Positions 31,075 to 40,673 of a DNA stretch of 64,000 nucleotides are shown here, in pieces (within the stretch, counting starts at the first letter, position 1; each line of letters opens with the position of its first letter). The DNA lies in the NCBI GenBank assembly GCA_016081115.2, contig CM071930.1, positions 37,919,335 to 37,983,334 of the forward strand. The letters are read 5' to 3'. The stretch is from Rehmannia glutinosa (lineage: Eukaryota > Streptophyta > Magnoliopsida > Lamiales > Orobanchaceae). Made by a program: the position numbers and the translations under genes. A model generated the notes under the pieces. It had not been told where the DNA came from. It ran no database searches and saw only the letters and a program-made list of their open reading frames with translations.

Positions 31075-32254
31075 GATTTTGGCTACTAGATTTGGTTCTA
31101 TTCTTAAAGGACATGTCTAGAGTATGCAATTTGGTTTTATCCCTAGAAAGCAAATTCATGATTGCATTGCTCTGGCATCTGAAGGGGTGAATTATCTTCT
31201 TAATCATTTTGCATCGCATAATATGATCCTTAAAGTGGACATCCGTAAAGCTTTTGATATGCTTGATGGGACTTCATTCTTTATGTCCTCCGACGTATGG
31301 GATTTGATCAGGGGTTCGTGAATTGGGTTAGCACAATCTTTACCTCTGCCCGTATTTCTATTCTTTTTAATGGATGCCCGAAAGGTTACTTTCAGTGCAC
31401 TAGAGGAGGTCGTCAGGGCGACCCGTTATCCCCACTTCTTTTCTGCACACCGGAGGATGTTTTGGTGCGTACTTTGGATGTGGCCTTCCAACATGGTTTT
31501 CTTTCCCCATTCAAGGTCGCACGATCCATTATATTCCCTCCTTGTTTATTGTACGCAGATGATATTCTTATCATGACAATAGCAACTTGGGAAAATTGTC
31601 ATCATCTAAAGAAATTTTGACGGATTATGACATTATTTCTGGCCAACAGTTCAACCCAGACAAGTCGAAGGTTTATTTTTGGGTTAATACACCCCAACGC
31701 CTTATGAGAAGAATTCAGACTCACTTGCAGATTTCAAGAGGCTCTTTCCCGTTTATATATTTAGGCGCACTCCTAAAATAAGGTACTTCCAGCCTTTACA
31801 TGATAAAATTTTGTCTAAATTTAAAAGGTGGAAAGGTACATCATTGTCCATGGCTGGACGCATTACTCTTATGAACTCTATTATCACTAGCTCTTTCGTC
31901 CACTATATGCTTATTTACCGATGGCCGATGACTTTACTTAAATCCATGGAGAAAGCTATCAAGAACTTTATTTGGTCAGGGGATATTTCCAAAAAAGGTG
32001 ATGTGACAGTGAATTGGACTAGGTGCTGCCCGCCAAAGGAAGAAAGGGGTTTGGGAGTTAGGTCTCTAATTGCTGTCAATAAAGCTTTTCTCATGAAATT
32101 TGCTTGGAAGTTGATTCAATCTGAGACTCCGGTGTTTACTATTCTACGCCAAAGATATATGGACGGTGAGCCAAGAACTATTTACATTGGTTTGTCCATC
32201 TGGCCGGGAGTTATTTGGTTAGGGGATATTTCCAAAAAAGTTGATTCATTCTAA
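31075..32254 (+). pseudogene. LINE C ORF2: RT core and thumb
   Basis: Frames 31124-31321 (QFGFIPRKQIHDCIALASEGV; KVDIRKAFDML), 31297-31620 (RISILFNGCPKGYFQCTRGGRQGDPLSPLLFCT; LLYADDILIMT with intact YADD), 31587-31781 and 31811-32254 (KRWKGTSLSMAGRITLMNSIITSSFVHYM; GLGVRSLIAVNKAFLMKFAWKLI). There are three frameshifts, and a short duplication (GDISKK near 32220) before the connection domain. Confidence 0.78.
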
Positions 32255-32712
32255 TGTGCATTTTTGGCTGGACAACTGGTTAGGATATTCAATTGCGGAC
32301 CGCATTGGAATTCCTAATAATATGCGATGCTACTTTACATTTCCCATCTCTGATTATTTCTTCAATGGAGTTTGGCACTTTACGGAGGAATTTATGGTGG
32401 CTTATACGAGTATTGTTATTGATATCCTTCATATTTCGATCGCTCAACACTTGGAGGATAAACGCATATGGGCTCATTCAAAGGAAGGGGAGGTCTCTTC
32501 TAAGGAGGCTTATAAATTTGTTAGGAATTATTTCTAGAAGTTCAGTGGGGAAAATTGATATGGTCTCCACATATTCTGGAAAGAAGATCAATAACTATCT
32601 GGAGATCCATTCATAATCGTCTGGTTGCGTTAGACAACATTCGGGGATTTTGTGGTCCTTCAATGTGCCCTTTTTGCTATGAGGAATTAGAATCAGTTGA
32701 TCACATTTTTAT
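32241..32712 (+). pseudogene. LINE C ORF2: connection and zf-RVT, first half
   Basis: FWLDNWLGYSIADRIGIPNNM and the SDYFFNGVWHFTEEF segment (32241-32537), then the zf-RVT start (ILERRSITIWRSIHNRLVALDN; CPFCYEELESVDHIFI) in the 32555-32857 frame. At about 32712 the LINE sequence gives way to the eS4 retrocopy. Roughly 110 bases of the LINE that should follow are missing. Confidence 0.75.
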
Positions 32713-33447
32713 CAAGGGCAACTTCCGTTTACACACAATCAGGGATGAGGAATCCAAGTTTAAGCTATGCAAAGTCTGTTCAGTTCAGTTTGGAAAGAAA
32801 GGTATTCCATACATAATACCTATGATAGAAGGACCATTCGCTACCCAGACCCACTGATCAAGGCAAAAATGACACCATTAAGCTTGACTTAGAGAGCAAC
32901 AAAATTGTTTATTTCATCAAGTTTGATGAAGGAAATGTTGTTATGGTGACTGGAGGTAGGAACAAGGGACGTGTTGGAGTAATCAAGAACCGTGAGAAGC
33001 ATAAGGGAAGCTTTGAAACTATTCACATGCAGGATGCTACCGGACACAAGTTTGCTACTCGTTTGGGCAATGTGTTCACAATCAGAAAGGGTACAAAACC
33101 ATGGGTATCTCTTCCAAAGGGCAAAGGTATTAAGTTGTCTATCATTGAGGAGGCTAGGAAGGCTTGCTGCTCAATGCGCAACTTGACTTAGAAGTATTTT
33201 CATTTGGGATGGTTAAAAGTAGTTTTAACTACTTATCCTGTCTTATCACGTTGCATGTTTTAAGTATGTGGCTAGATGCTTTAGGATTATGTCCTTATAA
33301 GATCTACTTTTGGAGGAATTGTGTTGTTCCCATCGTAGTTTTGACAATTTTATTTTTGCCAAATTTAATTGAAGTTTCGACTTTCTGATAGTTGTGTTTT
33401 GAATTTGGTGCAAGTTACAAGTTTCATATCCTTGAGAACAAAAAAAA
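32713..33447 (+). pseudogene. RPS4: Processed pseudogene of 40S ribosomal protein eS4 (RPS4), 5'-truncated
   Basis: Covers about the last 140 residues of eS4, a structural protein of the small ribosomal subunit: GNFRLHTIRDEESKFKLCKV, VQFGKKGIPYI, then KLDLESNKIVYFIKFDEGN, VVMVTGGRNKGRVGVIKNRE, KHKGSFETIHMQDATGHKF and KGTKPWVSLPKGKGIKLSII. There is no intron in this part. Two frameshifts (about 32820-32875) break it, and the C-terminus is altered. A 3' UTR of about 250 bases ends in AAAAAAAA (33440-33447). It sits inside LINE C without a visible target duplication. Confidence 0.9.
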
Positions 33448-34204
33448 CAATAGAGGTTGAGTCCGCAAATCTCTTTTCTATGGAAGGTTGCTCTTATGTC
33501 GGCAATTTGGGTTATTTGGCACATAAGAAACGAGTGGATTTTCAAGGATGTCAAGCCTCATAATACAACTGGTATTGTTTTGATTAGGGCATTTATCATT
33601 GATTCATCGTCATCGCATCGCAGTTACATGTCTAATTCGGTGTATGATCTTCTGTGCTTTAGATGACACTCAGTTGTGGGATGTCCTAAGCCATTGCCAC
33701 AGCTGAAAAGCATTCAGTGGTATCCTCCTTTGTCGGGTTAGATGAAGGTTAATACTAATGGATGTGCGTAGGGAGCTCCGGGGAGTTGTGTGTCAGTGGG
33801 TGTTTTTCATAATTGCAGGGGCTTTTTCACTGGATGTTTTATTCACAAAATTAGTATTGGATTTGTGTTCGAATCCCAATTAATAGCAGCAATGACGGCG
33901 AGTTGAGAGTGCTTTTGGGAGAGTATGGCATAAGTTTTGGTTAGAGTTCGATTCAACCTCTCTTTGCCGCTTGATTCTAGATCTTTCAAGGTGCCTTGGA
34001 ATTTTTTAGCCAGATGAAGGCTTACCCTCTATTATCTATCTCAGATAGATTTCGTGGTTTCGTACATTTACATGGAGGGTTATAAAGTGGTGGATAAGCT
34101 TTCGAAGATGGACATTCATCTAGACTGGTCTCATATTATTCCAGATTCAATTTTGACAAAGCTTCATGAAGACGCTAGTGGCAAGATTTTCTATCGTTTT
34201 GCAT
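33448..34204 (+). pseudogene. LINE C ORF2: zf-RVT end and RNase H
   Basis: Resumes with the helix FLWKVALMSAIWVIWHIRNEWIF (33457-33666) and then a decayed RNase H: VNTNGCA (first Asp replaced by Asn), GVFHNCRGFFTGCFI, a broken acidic segment near 33900 and HEDASGKIFYRFA at the end (stop 34204-34206). Several stops are present. RNase H cannot be functional because the first catalytic aspartate is gone. Confidence 0.75.
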
Positions 34205-34230
34205 AGCTTTGTTTCTTCTTGCTTTCTTCT

Positions 34231-34507
34231 TTTTATAGGATACTCTTTTTCCTATCAAAGGTTTTCCCCACTGGGTTTTACTTTGAGTGGGTTTAACGAG
34301 GCCCCATTTTTTAAGCTAGCTGCTTGACTTGTAAGCAGCACTCTTATTTTATATTTGGTACTCTTTTTCCTATCAAAGATTTTTCCCTACGGGGTTTTAC
34401 TTTGATAGATTTTAATGAGGCCCCAATTTTTTGGGCCATGTCGGGTTCGTTTGTTCTGCTAATCATATTTTTCTATTTTTAAGCTAGCTGCTTGGCTTGT
34501 TAGCAGC
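34231..34507 (+). repeat. LINE C 3' UTR, hairpin module duplicated
   Basis: The module TACTCTTTTTCCTATCAAAG ... GTTTAACGAGGCCCC plus a GCTGCTT hairpin occurs twice, at about 34241-34339 and 34359-34507. The hairpins are GCTGCTT-GACTTGT-AAGCAGC (34319-34339, perfect) and GCTGCTt-GGCTTGT-tAGCAGC (34487-34507). LINE D has one long stem followed by two small hairpins, so part of this is the normal layout, but the long stem is doubled here. Confidence 0.7.
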
Positions 34508-34664
34508 ATCAACTTTTCTTTTTTATCTATATATTCGAATTCGATCACAAAAAAATGACATTTTTGTCTATTTCATGTGATAACTGGAGAACTGAAATGA
34601 TTTCATATTTTCATGTTATTGTTATGTCCCTAAGGAATTATTGAAGATATATTTTATGAAATGA

Positions 34665-34771
34665 ATCACTAACCCTTTATAAGGGTGTTAACCAGGGTTC
34701 GAACCCTGTATCTTTCAGTTTATTTGAAATTTATCTCCTCCCCCAACCAGTACTCCCAACTTATTAAAAAA
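34665..34771 (+). mobile_element. tRNA-derived SINE, copy 1 (internally deleted)
   Basis: A 107-bp insertion with the exact 16-bp duplication ATATTTTATGAAATGA at 34649-34664 and 34772-34787. It contains the B-box-like GGTTCGAACCC (about 34696-34706), then TTTATTTGAAATTTAT, a C-rich stretch and the end CCCAACTTATTAAAAAA. Compared with copy 2 it lacks the A-box segment. No coding potential. Confidence 0.8.
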
Positions 34772-34787
34772 ATATTTTATGAAATGA

Positions 34788-35174
34788 GAATTTGCTAATA
34801 CATACATTGATGATTGTTTGCATGCTCTTTTGCATGCTTCTGTCACATGTGATAGGAAAATATGCATAGATTGGGTACCAGCTACAACTAGTAATATTAA
34901 AGATGCAATTGTCGAAAACGTGAATTGCTCCGTATAATTATTTGTTCGATCCTTCATCTTGCACATAATATCTCGCAGCTTAGCTATATCTACCTGCATA
35001 ATCGAGATTCTTATAAAAATTCAAGGAAATTATTGCAAGGCCTGCATAGTTTACTCATTAATAATTGTTTCTGATATTCGATTTCTGCGAATAGTTTTTT
35101 TGTTACATTTTATAATATAATTTACTATAATTGATTTTAGCTACTTTATGTCTTTGTCCATATTAAAAGATATA
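34788..35174. other. Unassigned A+T-rich spacer
   Basis: About 390 bp between the SINE and LINE fragment L. On the minus strand 34715-34999 is open for 94 codons (KLRDIMCKMKDRTNNYTEQF and onward), but part of it is SINE sequence and I recognise no family. It may be a gene or transposon fragment. Nothing else is seen here. Confidence 0.3.
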
Positions 35175-35725
35175 AATATTGTGGAGTCTTTTCTGCTTGA
35201 TCAGATTTGCATGAATAATACCCAACAGGATCTCTTATGTCTTAGGCGACTCGAGGTTTAGGGACGCCCGCGTAGGCCCCCTAAGATTGTGCAGGTCGAC
35301 TGGCATTTATCCCTACCAAGATGGATTAAGGTAAACATGGATGGATGTGCCCTGGGTGCTGCGGGATCTTTTACAGCAGCAAGGGTGTTCCGTATGCATA
35401 GATGATTTTTTCGGGGATGTTTTGTTGAGCACTGTGGCATTGGCTATGCATTTGAGGCTGAGCTTTTGGCAGCCATGATGGCTATTTCTTTTTCTTTCAA
35501 CAAAGGATGGCATAAATTGTGGTTGGAGTCTGACTCGACTTATGTAGTTGATTTATTTAGCAGGCGAAGGACGGGTTCCTTGGCGGTTTCTTGGAAGATG
35601 GCGATACACACTGCAACTTCTTTCCCAGATGGAGTTCGTGGTTTTGCATATTTATCGGGAGGGTAATAGAGTGGCCGACTGTCTTAAGAAAGATGCACAA
35701 CCCTTCGACTTGGTGGGACAGTCCT
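35175..35725 (+). pseudogene. LINE L fragment: ORF2 RNase H domain
   Basis: A short LINE piece truncated at both ends. It begins VESFLLDQICMNNTQQDLLCLRRL and continues with an RNase H having VNMDGCALGAAG, GCFVEHCGIGYAFEAELLAAMMAI and WLESDSTYVVDLF (35466-35666), then YREGNRVADCL in the next frame (35548-35781). All four acidic positions are readable, but two stops and a frameshift are present. It abuts Ty1/copia gag near 35725. Confidence 0.78.
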
Positions 35726-36242
35726 CCGGAGTGCATGCTGAAAGCTCATTGGTTATCTCAGTGAATCTGGCATCCAGCTGATCCAGAGTTTCACCAGCAA
35801 GTATTTTAAAAAATTTAAATTTTTGTACAACAACAGTTAGCTTATTCTCTTTTATCTGCTCTGAGCTTTCGCTTATTAGAGTTAGCTTTGCACATATCTC
35901 ATGTGCAGTCCTGCAAGATTTGACTTTATTAAACATAGCTTTGTCAAGAGTTTTATATAAAATTTCATTGGCCACATTGTTCAAATAATATCTTTTTATA
36001 TTCTCATTGGTCCATTCACTCATTGGCTTCTCAACCATAGCAGGTCTTGGTTCTGCAGCAACACCCTCTTCAGCAGCCGCAGCTCACACAGTTGTATTCA
36101 TGTTCACAATTTACATGGGTCCATCTTCTATAACGAACCACATTTCATCATGCAGTGCTGAGAAATGTGCCTGCATACGAATCTTCCAATCATCAAACTC
36201 ATCAAAAATGAACATGGGAATGCGAGATAGATTTGCTTCCAT
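35726..36242 (-). pseudogene. Ty1/copia gag fragment
   Basis: Minus-strand gag beginning at ATG 36242, 99 bases downstream of a primer-binding site. It has the copia gag pattern: an FDDWKIRMQAHF segment near the start, then ANEILYKTLDKAMFNKVKSC, RTAHEICAKLTL and FKFFKILAGETLDQLDARF. A stop (TAA) lies at about residue 43. The element breaks off at its junction with LINE fragment L, so the zinc finger and pol are missing. Confidence 0.72.
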
Positions 36243-36340
36243 TATAATAACTTTTTGAAAGAAAATTTAAAAACAGTCAAGTGTTGAATCTTTGAAAAGA
36301 ATGAGATCTAGTTCAGTAACCAGTGCGGAAGGTTCTTTTA

Positions 36341-36359
36341 ACCAATCGCTTTGATACCA
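36341..36359 (-). promoter_or_regulatory. Copia primer-binding site
   Basis: TGGTATCAAAGCGATTGG on the minus strand, two bases inside the LTR end. It resembles the tRNA-Met type (TGGTATCAGAGC) with a change at the ninth base. Confidence 0.65.
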
Positions 36360-36361
36360 CG

Positions 36362-37806
36362 TGTAGGTCCCAAGGGGGTGTTTGTGTTAAGTCTAGAATG
36401 GGGGGTTGAATAGACTTAACCAATTTTCAATTTTTGATCTTTAAATCAGAGTTTTACACAAGTAGCAACTTAGTCCTTTTGAGACGGCTTAGTCCAATCT
36501 CAATAGGAGCGTGAACCACTCAGCAACTTCAGTTGAGTGGAGCGAGCTCTTTTAAAAATTCAGCTTACTTTGTTTTTAACAGCGGAAGTCTTACACCCTT
36601 TTGTTAAATATGTTTTACAACACTTGTTTTGATTAAGTTATTATCAGTTGAGTTTGGCAAATATATCAATCAGGAGTATAAAGTGTGCAAGAAATGAAGT
36701 GTTGAAATAAAAGACACAAAACAACAATTTATAGTGGTTCGAGGATGGGGTAATTCCTTTACTCCACTCTTCTCCGACTCCTAGAGGTAATCCACTAATG
36801 CAACAAATTGTTACAAGATGGATACAACAATCCGAGTAAGCCTTTATCACACGGTGGCTCTACTCCTAGAACTCGAACTTCTTTGCTGACAACCGCCTCA
36901 CTACTTCAACTCCTTCAAACCCTTGGAATTGATCACAAAGCCCTCCAACGGATTCAAAGCTGGTTCTAACTTGAACCTCACTGTGCTTCCTTCAATCCTT
37001 TGATGTGTAGACTCCTTTGTTCTTTACAACAAATTTCCTTTCAACTAGTTGAAACTTTTCTTCCTTCACTGAGTGTGTTGAATAGATTGACTTCGAATTT
37101 AGGATTTGAGGATTAGAGTGTATTGTTGAGAGTATTTTTGCTTGCTTGCTCACTCAGATTTCTTGAATGTGTGTCTCGTGTCTCTACTCTCTTCCATAAG
37201 TTCCTCAGCCTTTTATAGTGACAATTTGAAAATATGTCCAATGAAGAGATAGACATTTTTCAAACTTCACTTATTCATGGTTGGCTTGTCTTGTTGTGCA
37301 TCAAATGATGTTGACCCAACCTTAATTTAATGCCCTGCAGGTGGCTTGAAACTCTGCAGCATTCTGCGAACATCTCATTGGGTCCTAGCCTCTTGCACTC
37401 TTTCAGCAAGACAGCTTTAAGGTTGTAGTCTGTCCCCTTTCTACTTTGGGTAGTTCTTTGACTTTCATTCCAACGGACTTCTTCAGCTTTCTTCGAGTCC
37501 TTTTGCTGCTATACCACTTTACAAGTCTTCTCCAATCATCTGGGAATGACTGAGCTTTAAAAATGCTGACAAACACAGCTTTTTGGTACTTGACTGAATT
37601 TCTTCTTCGATACTCAGCTGCAGCTCAGCTGATTCTTCCATGCGTCCTTCAGTCAACTTCTGCAATCTTCAACTTGGCTGCTTCAATACTCAGCTTATAT
37701 ATCCTATCTATTACATAGTTGAATTATAACAGAAAATGGGGTGCCAACTTTCTAATCTAAGTTTTACATGCATCATCAAAATCTATACAATTTAATTTTC
37801 TTAACA
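36362..37806 (-). mobile_element. Ty1/copia 5' LTR
   Basis: 1,445 bp on the minus strand, beginning TGTTAAGAAAATTAAATTG (at 37806) and ending GGACCTACA (at 36362), followed by the primer site and gag. A TCTAGAATGGGGGGTTGAATAG motif lies near the 3' end (36390-36411); a similar motif is in the 57277-57805 block. Internal sequence is AT-rich with no ORF. The partner 3' LTR is absent. The 5' flank is LINE G. Confidence 0.65.
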
Positions 37807-38104
37807 ACCCTTATTTGCAGTAATAGTGGAACAAACCCCGAAGCCACCCTCCTCATGCGACAATGCTTCTCCCAATTTTTTTTAATAAGTTGGGACTACT
37901 GGTTGGAGGGGAGGGAATAAATTTCAAATAAACTAAAAGGTACAGGGTTCGAACCCTGGTCAACGCCCTCACAAAGAGTGAGTAATACCACTTGAGCTAT
38001 AAGTTAGTGGTCAATGCTTCTCCCAATTAACCGCAACAGAATCCTTCGTAAGTATGTCTCTAGTCCAAATACTTTCTCCATACCTTAAGCATGGAAACCA
38101 GCCA
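37807..38104 (-). mobile_element. LINE G, fragment 1 (RT thumb), split by a SINE
   Basis: Minus-strand LINE sequence. Read around the SINE it gives the KAMxxFxWTGD... NW... CC thumb region (for example EEGGFGV), in broken frames. The right edge (AAGCATGGAAACCAGCCA, 38087-38104) is the target-site duplication of LINE E, and LINE G continues at 52107. The left edge is the copia LTR. It is a different family from A, B, F and H. Confidence 0.72.
37878..38011 (-). mobile_element. tRNA-derived SINE, copy 2 (full-length)
   Basis: 134 bp on the minus strand with the exact 17-bp duplication CAATGCTTCTCCCAATT (37861-37877, 38012-38028). From the 5' end: CACTAACTTATAGCTCAAGTGG (A-box-like TAGCTCAAGTGG), then GAGGGCGTTGACC, the B-box GGTTCGAACCC, then TTTATTTGAAATTTA, a C-rich part and poly(A). 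The head resembles a tRNA, so pol III transcription is expected. No coding potential; it would depend on LINE enzymes. Confidence 0.85.
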
Positions 38105-38220
38105 GGGAAGGGCTATTTTTTTCAGAAATCAAATTCCAGCATACGATTTTTCTCTCTAGGTCGGTGACTTCTTCATGCGATCACCTTCTTCCTTCGATCA
38201 ATCACCATTAATTTTTCGTC

Positions 38221-38475
38221 ATGGATCTAGATGCTTTATTATTTCCAAAAATTGATTGCTCTATCCAAGATTTTCGATTAGATGATTCTTCAAACATTCT
38301 CTCAAATCCTAGGGTTTCCACAAACCTTGCATCGACGGTGCATATCCATGAAGGCGATGTTGTGCGCACAACCACATCGTCTCCATGAGACCTAGGTCTG
38401 ATTAAGGACAACGTATTTCCAGATGGATCGAAATCATCCTTGGGAAGTGAATTGGCCTTGAGGGTTTTGGACAAA
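38221..38475 (+). pseudogene. LINE E ORF1, N-terminal end
   Basis: Starts at ATG 38221 (MDLDALLFPKIDCSIQDFRL), 116 bases after the LINE start. One TGA stop lies at 38386-38388. The frame continues without change at 40674 beyond LINE D. Serine- and leucine-rich, no domain; this is the variable N-terminus of ORF1. Confidence 0.6.
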
Positions 38476-38478
38476 AAC

Positions 38479-40434
38479 TACAACGTATTCTGACTGATTA
38501 TGGACGCATTTCTGGCCAGCAATTTAATCCAGATAAGACTAAGGTCTACTTCCGTGATAATACGCCCATTCGGATTATGAGAAGAGTTCAGACTAACCTA
38601 CAGATCACTCGTGGTACATTCCCCATCACTTATTTAGGAGTTCCCTTGTTCAAAGGGGCGCCTAAAATAAGATATTTTCAGCCCACGCATGATAAAATTC
38701 TGTCCAAATTTAAAGGTGGAAAGGTACGTCCCTATCGATGGCTGGCCGTATTACTCTGGTCAACTCTGTCATTTCTAGCTCATTTGTTCACTCGATGCTT
38801 GTTTATCGATGGCCGAGAACGTTGCTCAAATCAATGGAAAAAGCTATGAAAAATTTTATTTGGACTGGGGATACTACCAAGAAAGGTTCGGTTTACGGCA
38901 ATTGGGCTAGATGCTGTGCACCTAAAGAGGAAGGAGGTTTGGGAGTTCGCTCTCTTGTGGCGGCAAACAAAGCTTTTCTTAGAAAAGGCTGCATGGAAGT
39001 TGATTCAACCTAAATCTATGGCTTTCGACATTTTGTAGAAAAGATACTTCAATGGTGCGCCAAGATCGGATCTCATCTCCCAATCGCGCTAGATTCCGGG
39101 GGAACAATCTGGAGTTCGATTCTGGTTGGATAACTGGTTAGGCTACTCAATTGCAGATCGAATTGGTATTCCGGCTCATATGCATCAATATTATGAATAC
39201 CCAATTTCGGATTATTTTTACAATGGGGTCTGGCACTTTACAGGAAATTCATTGTGGAATATACGGGGATTGTCATTGAGATTCTTAATTTTCCAATTGC
39301 TCCGCACTCTATGGACAGACGTGTGTGGATTCATTTCAAAGAAGGTGACGTATCATCTAAGGAGGCTTACACACTTGTTCGGAATCACTTCCCGGAGGTG
39401 CAATGGGGTAAGTGGATTTGGTCTTTACACATACCGTTGCGAAGATCCATCACCGTTTGGAGAACAATTTATAATCGATTACCAGTGCTTGATAACATCC
39501 GTGGATCCTGGGGTCCCACAACTTGTTCATTATGCTACGCCGATTCGGAGTCAGTTGACCATTTATTCACAAGGTGTCGTTTTGCGTTGAAAATTTGGAA
39601 ATGGATCCAAGACACTTTCGAGGTGCATATGCCTCTTGATGGAGGAGTAAACCATCTCTACGTTTGGGCAATTCAACAGAGATTCAGTTCGCAACTTGCT
39701 TCTATCTGGAAAGTAGCGATCATTTCAACTATTTGGGTAATTTGGAATGCACGAAACGAGTGGATTTTCAGGGATGTTAGGCCACATCACACGACTGCTA
39801 TCATCATGATCAGAGCGTTTATCATAGAATCAACAGCCAAAGATGGCAACTATATGTCCAACTCGGTATACGATCTTCTATGCTTAAGAAGGCTCTGTGC
39901 GGGGGGGCGGCCTAAACCACCAATTGTGATCAAGTACGTCAAATGGTATCCTCCACTACCAGGATGGATGAAAGTGAATACGGATGGATGTGCGTGGGGA
40001 GCAAGGCAGATGTATGGCGGCGGGTATATTTCGAAATTGCAGAGGATTCTTCACTGGATGTTTTATTCATAATGTTGGTAGCGGTTATGCTTTTGAATCA
40101 GAGTTAATTGCAGCGATCACGGCGATAGAGCGGGCGTTTAAACGTGGATGGATCAGGTTGTGGTTAGAATCGGACTCAATGTACGTATGCGGGCTGCTGG
40201 AAGCAAGATCTCTTAAAGTTCCATGGAAGTTCCTAGCCCGGATGGAGGATGACTCTTCACTATATCTCTCACATGGAGTTTAGGGTATCACATATTTACA
40301 GAGAGGGCAACAAAGTGGCGGATAAACTGTCGAAGATGGACGTCCCCTTGGATTGGTCGCACACTATTCCAGAGTCGATTGTCACAGAGTTACATGAAGA
40401 CTGCCACGGACAGATTTCACTTCGTTTTGCATAG
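38479..40434 (+). pseudogene. LINE D ORF2: RT end, zf-RVT and RNase H
   Basis: Frames in order: 38577-38849 and 38738-39013 (LQITRGTFPITYLGVPLFKGAPK; MAGRITLVNSVISSSFVHSMLVYRWP; GLGVRSLVAANKAFL), 39126-39590 (DNWLGYSIADRIG), 39254-40072 (272 codons: zf-RVT with CSLCYADSESVDHLFTRC, then VIWNARNEWIF and VNTDGCAWG), 39984-40283 (CFIHNVGSGYAFESELIAAITAI; WLESDSMYVCGLL) and 40249-40434 (YREGNKVADKLSKMD, ending LRFA). RNase H residues are all present but in three frames. Confidence 0.82.
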
Positions 40435-40452
40435 TTTTGGGGTACTCTTTTT

Positions 40453-40627
40453 CCTATCAAAGATTTTTCCCTTTGGGTTTTACTTTGATAGGTTTTAACG
40501 AGGCCCCAATTGTGGCTATCTGCTTGGCTTGTAAGCAGTTCATTGACACTCATTTGTGTGAACGCTATTTTGAATCTTTGTGACGTTTCGCTTTTGGTTT
40601 ATGCTAGCTGCTTGGCTTGTAAGCAGC
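40453..40627 (+). other. LINE D 3' UTR hairpins
   Basis: CCTATCAAAG (40453-40462) pairs with CTTTGATAGG (40483-40492). CTGCTT-GGCTTGT-AAGCAG is at 40520-40538. GCTGCTT-GGCTTGT-AAGCAGC is at 40607-40627. All stems are perfect. Confidence 0.82.
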
Positions 40628-40673
40628 ACCTTCTTTTCTTTTTATATATATTTTATCATTTTATCGAAAAAAC

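Larger units (their letters stand above)
22163..34552 (+). mobile_element. LINE C, L1-type LINE split by LINE B and an eS4 retrocopy
   Basis: A plus-strand LINE. Its pieces are 22163-23197 (ORF1 tail and endonuclease start), 29936-32712 (endonuclease end, RT, zf-RVT) and 33448-34552 (RNase H, 3' UTR, poly(A) at 34545-34552). The left limit is approximate and the copy is 5'-truncated. It belongs with D and E: the same 3' stem CCTATCAAAG, hairpins with GCTGCTT arms, and a TCATGA overlap of ORF1 stop and ORF2 start. Confidence 0.82.
38476..40673 (+). mobile_element. LINE D, 5'-truncated LINE inserted in LINE E ORF1
   Basis: 2.2 kb, starting within the RT domain and ending in AAAAAA (40667-40672). 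A short duplication GACAAA is present at 38470-38475 and 40674-40679, and the ORF1 reading of LINE E is the same on both sides. It belongs to the C/E family by its 3' stem and hairpins. The 5' truncation is typical of incomplete target-primed reverse transcription. Confidence 0.8.

Noticed and set aside
32943..33191. Functional short ribosomal protein gene (82 codons)
   Set aside because: It is the C-terminal part of eS4 after two frameshifts, with poly(A) and no promoter, lying inside a LINE.
34696..34706. A tRNA gene suggested by GGTTCGAACCC
   Set aside because: No cloverleaf or anticodon arm can be formed; the target duplication and poly(A) identify a SINE.
36007..36258. 83-codon plus-strand ORF
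   Set aside because: It is the reverse strand of the copia gag start; gag matches on the minus strand are much better.
37940..37960. A tRNA gene suggested by the B box on the minus strand
   Set aside because: A- and B-box-like segments are present but acceptor and anticodon stems are not; it is the head of SINE copy 2.
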